A stretch of 5,205 nucleotides of DNA, taken from the NCBI GenBank assembly GCA_022563135.1, contig JADFNZ010000105.1:1-5205 (forward strand), written 5' to 3'. The position numbers were made by a program, and so were the translations under genes. This document shows positions 1-5,204 of the stretch, in pieces. The notes beneath the pieces are model-generated. The model made no database searches, had not been told where the DNA came from, and saw only the letters and a program-made list of their open reading frames with translations. Within the stretch, counting starts at the first letter, position 1; each line of letters starts with the position of its first letter. Source of the DNA: Chloroflexota bacterium (GTDB lineage Bacteria; Chloroflexota; Dehalococcoidia; DSTF01; RBG-16-68-14).

Positions 1-959
1 CCGCTGGCGCTCGCCCGGTCCTGCAGCACCACGATCGGGATGTTCAGCGCCGGGCCGCCGGGCCGCGCGCGGAAGAAGCGCTCTTGGTCGTCGCGATCGA
101 CTTCGATCAAGATCACGCCTTCGTCCAAAAAGAGATCGGTCGTATCGACGGTCTCCTGAAGCAGACCGCCGGGCGTGCTCCGGAGATCGATGATCAGGCC
201 GAGCATCCCGTTGCTCTCGGCGTCACGGATCACCTCCTCCACCTCCCCCGGCGTGCGTTGGGAGAACTCCGCGATGCGCAGATAGAGGACGTCGGTCGCC
301 TCGTTGCCGCTGCTGTCGCGCAGTACGCCGCCGGGCGGAACGGTGGTCACGCTGTCCACCTGGATCTCGTCGCGAACGATGATGAACTCCTCGATCTCGC
401 CGTCCAGGTGCCGAATCGTAAGGGCGACCTCCGAGCCTTTCTGGCCGCGGATCCTGAGCACCGCCTTATCGACCGACCAGCCATCCGTCGGTTCGCCGTC
501 CACCGCAAGGATGGCGTCGCCTGGCAGAATGCCCGCCGCCTCCGCGGGACTGTTCTGGAACGGCCGGACGATGACGATCTCATTGTTCAGCTGCTGGACG
601 GTGGCGCCGATCCCCTCGAAGCTGCCTGACGGCCCGATCGAGAGCTGATAGGTGATGGGATCGATGTAGAACGTGCCGGTGTCCGCCAGGCTATCGACGA
701 GGCCGTTGATCGCGGCCTCGTATAGCACCTGCACATCGAGATTCTCCCGGCCGATGTACTCGTCTTGGAGTATCTTCACGATCTGTTCGAGTGTGCTGAA
801 ATCGACGTCCCCCGTCCCGAGCACGTCCTCAACGTCGCGCTGGATTTCCTCGGCCGTCACCGTGTCGCCGTCGTTGACGACGTAACCGAGGGTGAAGACC
901 AGGGCGAGCAGCAGCGCCGCCAGCAGGGCAGCAACGGTTGCGATAGCCGCTCGGTACAC
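1..959 (-). CDS. S41 family C-terminal processing peptidase (CtpA/Prc-like), 3' end outside window
   Basis: This encodes a membrane-anchored serine protease of the C-terminal processing peptidase family, which trims or degrades proteins from their C-termini outside the cytoplasmic membrane. The visible 319 residues show an N-terminal hydrophobic helix at about 4-26 (uncleaved anchor or signal peptide), a helical region, a PDZ domain at about 114-186 beginning FEGIGATV, and the start of the S41 core. That core includes YLRIAEFS (about 226-233), the strand-turn motif IIDLRSTPGG (256-265) and the nucleophile motif RASAS, in which Ser317 is the expected catalytic serine. The general-base lysine, normally about 25 residues further on, lies beyond the window edge. 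The GTG start at 959 is chosen because GAGGAGGT sits 7 bases upstream and the hydrophobic helix follows at once. Family members usually run to about 380-430 residues, so roughly a quarter is missing here. The family's usual LRxNPGG carries Thr in place of Asn. The gene probably has its own promoter. Confidence 0.93.
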   Translation of the reverse strand, partial: MYRAAIATVAALLAALLLALVFTLGYVVNDGDTVTAEEIQRDVEDVLGTGDVDFSTLEQIVKILQDEYIGRENLDVQVLYEAAINGLVDSLADTGTFYIDPITYQLSIGPSGSFEGIGATVQQLNNEIVIVRPFQNSPAEAAGILPGDAILAVDGEPTDGWSVDKAVLRIRGQKGSEVALTIRHLDGEIEEFIIVRDEIQVDSVTTVPPGGVLRDSSGNEATDVLYLRIAEFSQRTPGEVEEVIRDAESNGMLGLIIDLRSTPGGLLQETVDTTDLFLDEGVILIEVDRDDQERFFRARPGGPALNIPIVVLQDRASAS

Positions 960-1030
960 GGTGGAGACCTCCTCGATTGCTGACAGACCGGCTGCTGATA
1001 TGGAGCGGTCCGAAAATCACCGTCAGGTGT

Positions 1031-1060
1031 AGTCTAGCACGGCCATATTCAGGATAACAA
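1031..1060 (-). promoter_or_regulatory. putative sigma-70 extended -10 promoter for the S41 protease gene
   Basis: On the minus strand, TTGTTA (1060-1055, 4/6 to the -35 consensus) is followed after 18 bases by TAGACT (1036-1031, 4/6 to the -10 consensus). A TG at 1039-1038 one base before the -10 box gives an extended -10 element (TGCTAGACT). Transcription would begin near 1024, leaving a leader of about 65 bases before the GTG at 959. This is a consensus match only. GC-rich genomes vary in promoter sequence, so the call is tentative. Confidence 0.4.
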
Positions 1061-1106
1061 CGAACCGATCTACGCGGTCGGCGTTGCACCCATCATCATA
1101 ACAACG
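1054..1106 (-). repeat. 9-base direct repeat CGTTGTTAT, two copies, upstream of the protease gene
   Basis: The minus strand carries CGTTGTTAT at 1106-1098 and again at 1062-1054, with starts 44 bases apart. The nearer copy contains the proposed -35 box. It could be a regulator site or a duplicated promoter element, or chance. No -10 match lies at a suitable distance from the farther copy. The rest of the 165-base gap between the cyclase stop and the protease start shows no convincing terminator. Confidence 0.3.
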
Positions 1107-1124
1107 GAGCGTTTGCGGGCGCTG

Positions 1125-2018
1125 TTACCTGTGTCGGGAACTCCCCGCCGATGCGAGTTTCCTCGGTGGAGCGTCGGCGGCGTCTGTGGCGTCTGTGGCG
1201 TCTGTGCGCTTGTCCGCGTAGCCGCGGTCGTCGGCTAGCTGGAGGAGCTCGGAGACCGTACGGGCCTCATCGGGGCAGCAGGCGACGCCCCAGGACGCGC
1301 TCAGGGTGAGGCTCCCGCCCAGCGGGTCGGCGGTCGCGTGGCCGGAGGCGATCGCCGTCGTCAGCTTGATCGCTGTCGCCTCGGCCGCCGCCCGCGGTGT
1401 GTCGGGTAAGATAACGGCGAACTCGTCGCCCCCGTAGCGGGCCGCGATGTCCGCGCCGCGCACCTGACTGTTGATGATTCGGCCGATGAGGGAGAGGAGC
1501 TGGTCGCCCATGAGATGGCCGTAGGTATCGTTCACCGCCTTGAAGTTGTTGAGATCGAGCAGGATGACGGACACCGGACGTCCATATCGATTCGCCCGCT
1601 CCACCTCGTGGGTAAGCTGCTCGTAGAAGTACCGATGGTTGTAGAGGTCCGTGAGCGAATCGCGGTAGGCCAGGCTTCGCAGCCGCTGGCTCAGCTCCTC
1701 GAGGTGTGTCGAGTATGCCCGTTCCACCTTGCTGTTTCTGCTTTGAGCGTACGCGGCCAGGAACAAGCCCAACGCTCCGATGAGCGAGATGCCTACCACC
1801 TCTACCATCTGCTGCACGCGCTCGCTGACGAGGTAGCCGGCCCCCAGCGACCAGCCGACCATGGCGTACACGAGCGGCACCATAAGCCACAGCAACTGAC
1901 TGACGTTGCCGTGCTTCAGATCGCGCTGCGCGGTGGGCGAGTGACCGTTGGTCGATAGCGGAGAAGCGCCGTCGTCGGACGGAGCAAGGTTGTTCGCCAT
2001 CGCCGAGCTACCAGACAC
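1125..2018 (-). CDS. membrane-bound diguanylate cyclase (GGDEF domain)
   Basis: This 297-residue enzyme should condense two GTP into cyclic di-GMP at the inner face of the cytoplasmic membrane. A polar N-terminus (1-40) precedes two transmembrane helices (about 41-64 and 71-90), a short helical, possibly coiled-coil linker (94-118) and a GGDEF domain (about 119-271). Family motifs are DSLTDLYNHRYF (120-131), DLNNFKAVNDTYGH (155-168, Asp155 the expected metal ligand), and GGDEF (196-200) intact. RGAD (187-190) lies exactly five residues before GGDEF, the position of the RxxD inhibitory site. No periplasmic sensor domain is evident, since the loop between the helices is very short. The usual ALYxAKxxGRN end is replaced by RGYADKR followed by a low-complexity tail rich in Ala, Thr and Asp (272-297). 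The GTG start at 2018 is preferred because AGGAAGGA lies 6 bases upstream, whereas the in-frame ATG at residue 7 has no ribosome binding site. A c-di-GMP-I riboswitch precedes it. Confidence 0.95.
   Translation of the reverse strand: MSGSSAMANNLAPSDDGASPLSTNGHSPTAQRDLKHGNVSQLLWLMVPLVYAMVGWSLGAGYLVSERVQQMVEVVGISLIGALGLFLAAYAQSRNSKVERAYSTHLEELSQRLRSLAYRDSLTDLYNHRYFYEQLTHEVERANRYGRPVSVILLDLNNFKAVNDTYGHLMGDQLLSLIGRIINSQVRGADIAARYGGDEFAVILPDTPRAAAEATAIKLTTAIASGHATADPLGGSLTLSASWGVACCPDEARTVSELLQLADDRGYADKRTDATDATDAADAPPRKLASAGSSRHR
1173..1208 (-). repeat. imperfect 9-base tandem repeat in the cyclase C-terminal tail
   Basis: On the plus strand the unit GTCTGTGGC occurs at 1182-1190 and 1191-1199, with diverged copies on each side (GTCGGCGGC at 1173-1181 and GTCTGTGCG at 1200-1208). 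The unit is a multiple of three, so copy-number change keeps the reading frame. It encodes repeated Thr-Asp-Ala in the tail of the diguanylate cyclase (about residues 272-283). Slippage expansion is the likely origin. Confidence 0.75.
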
Positions 2019-2021
2019 GAA

Positions 2022-2046
2022 ACATCCTTCCTCTCTGAAAGGACGT
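2022..2046 (-). promoter_or_regulatory. hairpin sequestering the ribosome binding site of the cyclase gene
   Basis: On the minus strand TCCTTTC (2043-2037) pairs with GGAAGGA (2031-2025) around the loop AGAGA, with one G-U pair. The stem can be extended by A2046-U2022, C2045-G2023 and G2044-U2024 to 10 pairs. The 3' arm is the Shine-Dalgarno sequence of the GTG at 2018, so folding would block ribosome access. It lies just after the c-di-GMP aptamer, the expected place for a translational expression platform. The pairing is read directly; the regulatory role is inferred. Confidence 0.6.
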
Positions 2047-2052
2047 GCCTTC

Positions 2053-2154
2053 GGTAGCGCGGCTGCCGTGGCTCCGCAGACTGCGAAGTGTTAGGCCAAT
2101 CGCTTTGCGTCCCACCCTTTCGAGTGGTTTGCCTTTGTCGGGACACGCGATACC
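2053..2154 (-). promoter_or_regulatory. c-di-GMP-I riboswitch aptamer (GEMM-I)
   Basis: The minus strand carries the hallmarks of the GEMM-I aptamer in order. The GGCAAACC strand is at 2133-2126. A P2 hairpin CCACTC-GAAA-GGGTGG (2127-2112) follows, capped by the GAAA tetraloop. GGGACGCAAAGC is at 2113-2102, and the tetraloop receptor strand GGCCTAA at 2097-2091. A P3 stem CTTCGCA/TGCGGAG (2088-2072) follows, then GGCAGCC and the closing CGCGCTACCG to 2052. P1 can form between GGTATCGCG (2154-2146) and CGCGCTACC (2061-2053) with one mismatch, resembling the layout of the Vibrio cholerae Vc2 aptamer. By alignment to Vc2 the ligand-contacting G20 and A47 would be G2133 and A2106, both kept. It sits between the aminotransferase stop and the cyclase start, so it should sense the product of the gene it precedes. 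Identification rests on remembered consensus, not on a covariance search. No convincing promoter was found just upstream. Confidence 0.93.
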
Positions 2155-2171
2155 TGATCTCTGTTTCCAGT

Positions 2172-2190
2172 ATCGGCCCCTTCGACCGAT
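2172..2190 (-). other. hairpin upstream of the riboswitch
   Basis: ATCGGTC (2190-2184) can pair with GGGCCGAT (2179-2172), giving seven pairs with one G-U and a 5-base loop. No U-run follows, so it does not look like an intrinsic terminator. It lies between the operon end and the aptamer, and its role is unknown. Confidence 0.3.
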
Positions 2191-2192
2191 TA

Positions 2193-2243
2193 CTGTAGTG
2201 CTAGATAGGGGATCCTCCTACTTTTCTTGAGCAGGCACTACAG
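2193..2243. repeat. 9-base perfect inverted repeat at the end of the aminotransferase gene
   Basis: Plus-strand CTGTAGTGC (2193-2201) and GCACTACAG (2235-2243) are exact reverse complements separated by 33 bases. One arm contains the TAG stop of the aminotransferase. In the transcript this could form a stem with a large loop, perhaps protecting the 3' end of the operon mRNA. It lacks the U-tract and compact loop of an intrinsic terminator, and could also be a protein site or chance. Confidence 0.4.
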
Positions 2244-3593
2244 CACGCCCTCCCCCTTCATCAGTCTGATCGTGCGCGCAAACGCTTCGGTCGTGCGTTC
2301 GGCGTCTGCTTCTGTATGGACGGCGGAGACCATGCCGCCGGTGCCCATCAGGTCGATGCCTTCGTTCAGCATCCCCCGCCGCAGCGACCAGGTCGCCTCG
2401 CTGGACATGCGGGGTACCCGGTAGCCCGGCTGGCCCTGCCAGTCCCAGGTGAAGTCATCGGTCGGCGATGGGCAGTCCGCGCCCAAGGTCAGATGGAACA
2501 TGGAGGCGTGGCCGTAGGCGCAGCCCGCGACGCCCTCGCTTCGGATCAGATCGTTTAGTCGACGCACAATGGTTTGGTTCAGCGCGTGCGCGTGGCGCTG
2601 GGGCTCGCCCGTCGCGACCACATCGAGGGCGGCGCTGCCGGCGGCGGCCGAGAGCGGGTTCGCGTTGAACGTGCCGGGGTGGGGAACCCGCTCGGCGAAA
2701 TCGCCTCGACCGCCCGTGCCGAACTCGATCAGCGAGACAACCTCTCGTCGACCGGCCACCGCGCCGCCCGGGAAGCCGCCCGCTAGGATCTTGGCCAGCG
2801 TGGTCAGGTCGGGCTTGACGCCGCTCGCCGCCTGTACGCCTCCCGGCGATACACGGAAGCCGGTCACCACCTCATCGAAGATGAGGAGGGCGCCCGCCTC
2901 GCGCGTGGTCTCGCGCAGCAGGGGGAGCATCTCGGGATCCAAGGGCACGGTTCCCCAGGAGGCGCCCGTCGGCTCCAGGATGACGGCCGCGACCTCCTCG
3001 TCACGTAGCGTCTGGCGCAGGATTTCGCGGTCGTTCTGAGGGATGACCACGACGTTAGCGAGCGTCTCGTCCGGGACGCCGAAGGCGTGGGGGTGGACGC
3101 CCTCTCGGTCGGGAGCGCCGACGACGTTGTCGTTCCAGCCGTGGAAGTGAGCGGCGAAGCGGACCAGCGTCTTGCGGCCGGTGAAGGCGCGGGCAAGGCG
3201 GATCGCCATCATCGTCGCTTCCGTGCCGGCGCTGGTGAAGCGCACCACCTCCGCGGACGGGATCAAGCGCTGCACGCGCTCGGCCCACTGCAGCTCTCCC
3301 TCGTGGGATGCGCCGTAATGTGTGCCTCGCTGGAGCTGTTCGGTCGCGGCTTCCAGGACGTGGGGGTGGTTGTGTCCCAGTAACAGCGCGCCGTGCCCCA
3401 TCACGAAATCGATGATCTCGTTACCGTCCACGTCCCACTTCCGGGCGCCCTGAGCCCGTTCGACGTACAGCGGGAACGGCGTGAAGTAACGGATATCGTG
3501 CGTGACCCCGTCCGGGAAGAGGCGAACGGCACGTTGGTGCAGCCGCTGCGATGTTGGGTGGAGCTGTTCGAACCGTTCGATGATCGTGGTCAC
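2238..3593 (-). CDS. class III PLP-dependent aminotransferase, glutamate-1-semialdehyde aminomutase-like
   Basis: A 451-residue cytoplasmic PLP enzyme of aminotransferase class III, closest in pattern to the glutamate-1-semialdehyde 2,1-aminomutase (HemL) and beta-amino acid aminotransferase group. Visible motifs are VRFTSAGTEATM (117-128, phosphate binding), FHGWND (150-155, ring stacking), ILEPTGASWG (205-214), LIFDEVVTGFR (237-247, Asp240 contacting the PLP nitrogen), LTTLAKILAGGFPGGA (263-278, Lys268 the Schiff-base lysine) and HPGTFNANPLSAAAG (305-319). The last motif differs from the QAGTLSGNP of true HemL and resembles the GTFN of beta-phenylalanine aminotransferases, so a role in tetrapyrrole synthesis is not supported. 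The GTG start at 3593 shares a GTGA with the preceding stop; GGGAGGGG lies upstream, though slightly far. A longer in-frame reading back to 3950 is Arg-rich and overlaps the dehydrogenase, so it is not used. It is the last gene of the operon and probably acts with the dehydrogenase on an amino or diamino acid. The substrate is unknown. Confidence 0.92.
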   Translation of the reverse strand: MTTIIERFEQLHPTSQRLHQRAVRLFPDGVTHDIRYFTPFPLYVERAQGARKWDVDGNEIIDFVMGHGALLLGHNHPHVLEAATEQLQRGTHYGASHEGELQWAERVQRLIPSAEVVRFTSAGTEATMMAIRLARAFTGRKTLVRFAAHFHGWNDNVVGAPDREGVHPHAFGVPDETLANVVVIPQNDREILRQTLRDEEVAAVILEPTGASWGTVPLDPEMLPLLRETTREAGALLIFDEVVTGFRVSPGGVQAASGVKPDLTTLAKILAGGFPGGAVAGRREVVSLIEFGTGGRGDFAERVPHPGTFNANPLSAAAGSAALDVVATGEPQRHAHALNQTIVRRLNDLIRSEGVAGCAYGHASMFHLTLGADCPSPTDDFTWDWQGQPGYRVPRMSSEATWSLRRGMLNEGIDLMGTGGMVSAVHTEADAERTTEAFARTIRLMKGEGVL

Positions 3594-4576
3594 GGCGTCA
3601 CGCCCCTCCCGCCGGCGACGGGTAAGTCCAGCATCGTGACCAGGCCCGCGTCGTGTTCGACGACTCCGCGCACCGAGTTCAGGATCACGGCCGCGGTCGC
3701 CACATCGCCTTGAACGCCGCCCTCTATCACCAATCGTACGGGCGGTGTGCCTTCGATCTCGATCTCGTCCCGCGGCCGCTCGACGTCCATCGACATCTGG
3801 ACGAGCGCCTCGATGACCGTGCGGCCGTTCAGCGTGCCGAGCGCCTGCTGACGCATGCCGGCCGCAAGGCCGTCTGCGCCGACGACCGGCTCGATCGTCT
3901 CCTCCAGCGTGTCGAGTCGCCAGCCCAAGCCTTCGGCTGCCATCCAGCACGACTCCTTGAGGCCCACGTGGCCGAACGTTCCCGTCGCTGCCTGCGCGCG
4001 AAACTCCTCGACCGCTAGGCCCACGCCCACCTTGCGCTGCAACTGCGGCCGCCGCGTCGACACATCGACGATGCGGGCGATTCGTATCCGCTCGACCTGC
4101 TGGCAGACGCCGCTGATCGCGACGGCGAGCGTGTCCATGATGAAGCCGGGGTTGACGCCCGTTCCGAGCACGGTTACGCCGTGCGCTTTCGCCTCGGCAT
4201 CAAGCTGTTTGGCCAGCTCCGGATAACGCTGCCAGGGGAACGAGAGCTCCTCGCAGGTGGAGACGACGTTCGCGGTTGCCTGTACGCAGGCGAGGAACTG
4301 CGGCAGCACGTCCGGCAGATACGAACCGGTCGCATGCAGGACCAGGTCCGGCTTCGCCGCAGACAGCGCCTGCTCGGCGTCTGCTTCGATCGCCGGGTTC
4401 GCCTGGCCTGTGGCCGGCTCGATCTCCAGTACATCGTAGAGCGCCCGGCCCGCCTTGTCTGGCGCGCTATCGACGCCACCCACCAGCTCGATCTCGCCGC
4501 GTCGAGCAGCAAGACGCCCGATGCTGACGCCGATCGTGCCCAGGCCGAAGAGCACCGTCCGGATGCGCTTGCTCAC
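3590..4576 (-). CDS. NAD(P)-dependent dehydrogenase, 2,4-diaminopentanoate dehydrogenase-like
   Basis: A 328-residue cytoplasmic oxidoreductase resembling the dihydrodipicolinate reductase-type family that includes 2,4-diaminopentanoate dehydrogenase (Ord) of clostridial ornithine fermentation. Known members of that branch oxidatively deaminate the C4 amino group of 2,4-diaminopentanoate. The N-terminus has a Rossmann beta strand and GLGTIG (11-16) for NAD(P). Further family-like blocks are VVSTCEELSFP (104-114), GTGVNPGFIMDTL (138-150), VGVGLAVEEF (183-192), GHVGLKES (202-209), IEGTPPVRLVIEGG (274-287) and a C-terminal VTMLDLPV (313-320). The length is a little shorter than the clostridial enzymes. 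The GTG at 4576 has GGAGG 7 bases upstream and overlaps the TPR gene stop as GTGA; its own TGA overlaps the aminotransferase start in the same way. Other ornithine-pathway genes (aminomutase subunits, thiolase partners) are not in the window, so the exact substrate is open. An upstream in-frame extension to 4756 overlaps the TPR gene and is rejected. Confidence 0.88.
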   Translation of the reverse strand: MSKRIRTVLFGLGTIGVSIGRLAARRGEIELVGGVDSAPDKAGRALYDVLEIEPATGQANPAIEADAEQALSAAKPDLVLHATGSYLPDVLPQFLACVQATANVVSTCEELSFPWQRYPELAKQLDAEAKAHGVTVLGTGVNPGFIMDTLAVAISGVCQQVERIRIARIVDVSTRRPQLQRKVGVGLAVEEFRAQAATGTFGHVGLKESCWMAAEGLGWRLDTLEETIEPVVGADGLAAGMRQQALGTLNGRTVIEALVQMSMDVERPRDEIEIEGTPPVRLVIEGGVQGDVATAAVILNSVRGVVEHDAGLVTMLDLPVAGGRGVTP

Positions 4577-5019
4577 CGTACGTCCTCCTTGATGATCGAC
4601 GAGAGCAGGTCCTCCGCATCTCCTCGCATCCCCTTGTCCGGGTTCAGCTCCAGGCAGCGGCGCAGCGACGCCTCCGCCTTGCGGTAGAGCTGCTCTGGCT
4701 CGAGGCCTGGCTGGGCCCGGCGCGAGACGCGGTAGGCGACAAACTCGTAGCACCACCCCAGCGTATAGGCGATGGAGAAGTCCTCCGGCGCCGCCTCATC
4801 CGCCCGCTCCAGCTCCGCCAGACCTTCGGCGTAGCGACCCTGACGGGTGATAAGCGTGGTGCCCAGGTAGGAGCGCGCGTCCGCGAAGTCGGGCGCGAGC
4901 TCCAGCGCCCGACGCGCCTCGGCAAGCGCCGCGGCGATGTCGCCCTGCTCATGGCGCGCCATCGCCGCGCGCAGCCGCTCGCGAGCGGCCTCAGGAGGCG
5001 GCCGCTGGCCGGCGGCCAC
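4573..5019 (-). CDS. small tetratricopeptide repeat (TPR) protein
   Basis: A 148-residue soluble, all-helical protein with no signal peptide or membrane segment. Three TPR-like helix pairs can be read: about 11-44 (with GDIAAALAEARRALELAPDF), 47-80 (YLGTTL...GRYAEGLAELERADEAAPED) and 81-128 (AYTLGWCYEF...AEASLRRCLELNPDKG). The third pair carries an extra, charged segment of about 15 residues (97-111) between its helices. TPR proteins serve as protein-binding scaffolds; the partner cannot be told from sequence, but co-translation suggests the downstream dehydrogenase or aminotransferase. The GTG at 5019 starts 2 bases after the preceding stop, with AGAGGGG about 11 bases upstream, a somewhat long spacing. 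The gene ends in TGA within the GTGA that starts the dehydrogenase, and its last codons contain that gene's ribosome binding site. A start at another nearby GTG cannot be excluded. Confidence 0.85.
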   Translation of the reverse strand: MAAGQRPPPEAARERLRAAMARHEQGDIAAALAEARRALELAPDFADARSYLGTTLITRQGRYAEGLAELERADEAAPEDFSIAYTLGWCYEFVAYRVSRRAQPGLEPEQLYRKAEASLRRCLELNPDKGMRGDAEDLLSSIIKEDVR

Positions 5020-5021
5020 GT

Positions 5022-5204
5022 TTATGGCAGCCCCTCTACCACCTTGAGCATCTCGCTTCGGTCGAAGGCGCGGAAGGTCTGCGTCCGCACGTTCCCCTGC
5101 CCGGCGATGGTAAGGGCGATGCGCGCCATCGTCTCGTCGTCCGGTGCGTCGGCCACCACGATGTAGTCGTACTGGCCCATCTGCAGGTAGACCTCGCGCA
5201 GCTT
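5022..5204 (-). CDS. GYD domain-containing protein, 5' end outside window
   Basis: Only the last 60 residues and the TAA stop are present. They read KLREVYLQMGQYDYIVVADAP followed by DDETMARIALTIAGQG and NVRTQTFRAFDRSEMLKVVEGLP. This matches the C-terminal part of GYD-domain proteins, small (about 95-105 residue) ferredoxin-fold-like cytoplasmic proteins named after a conserved Gly-Tyr-Asp-type motif (here GQYDY). Their biochemical function is not established. The missing N-terminal 35-45 residues lie beyond position 5205. The stop is only 2 bases before the TPR gene start, placing it in the same operon. The identification comes from motif memory over a short fragment. Confidence 0.82.
   Translation of the reverse strand, partial: KLREVYLQMGQYDYIVVADAPDDETMARIALTIAGQGNVRTQTFRAFDRSEMLKVVEGLP

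Noticed and set aside
84..629. Long plus-strand open frame of 181 residues opposite the protease gene
   Set aside because: It is antisense to a well-supported S41 protease with recognisable motifs, has no family resemblance, and such frames are expected in GC-rich DNA.
829..1089. Minus-strand 86-residue frame across the protease start
   Set aside because: It is a different frame from the real protease, Arg-rich and without motifs; the GTG at 959 with GAGGAGGT explains the region.
1173..1208. Possible CRISPR-like or regulatory repeat array
   Set aside because: The units are 9 bases, adjacent without spacers and in frame inside a coding region, so this is a coding tandem repeat.
1515..1958. 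Plus-strand open frame of 147 residues opposite the cyclase gene
   Set aside because: It mirrors the codons of the GGDEF gene, shows no recognisable motif and has no convincing ribosome binding site.
2165..2230. Sigma-70 promoter for the riboswitch transcript
   Set aside because: The best pairs, such as TCAAGA (2230-2225) with TATCTA (2207-2202) at 17 bases, match only 3/6 in each box, too weak to call; read-through from the operon is also possible.
2172..2243. Intrinsic terminator after the aminotransferase gene
   Set aside because: Both the 7-pair hairpin and the 9-base inverted repeat lack a following U-run, so termination here is not supported.
3594..3950. N-terminal extension of the aminotransferase
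   Set aside because: The added 119 residues are Arg- and Gly-rich out-of-frame translation of the dehydrogenase gene; the GTG at 3593 gives the family's normal length and a GTGA overlap.
4577..4756. N-terminal extension of the dehydrogenase
   Set aside because: It overlaps the TPR gene in another frame, and the Rossmann fold starts directly after the GTG at 4576, which has a strong ribosome binding site.
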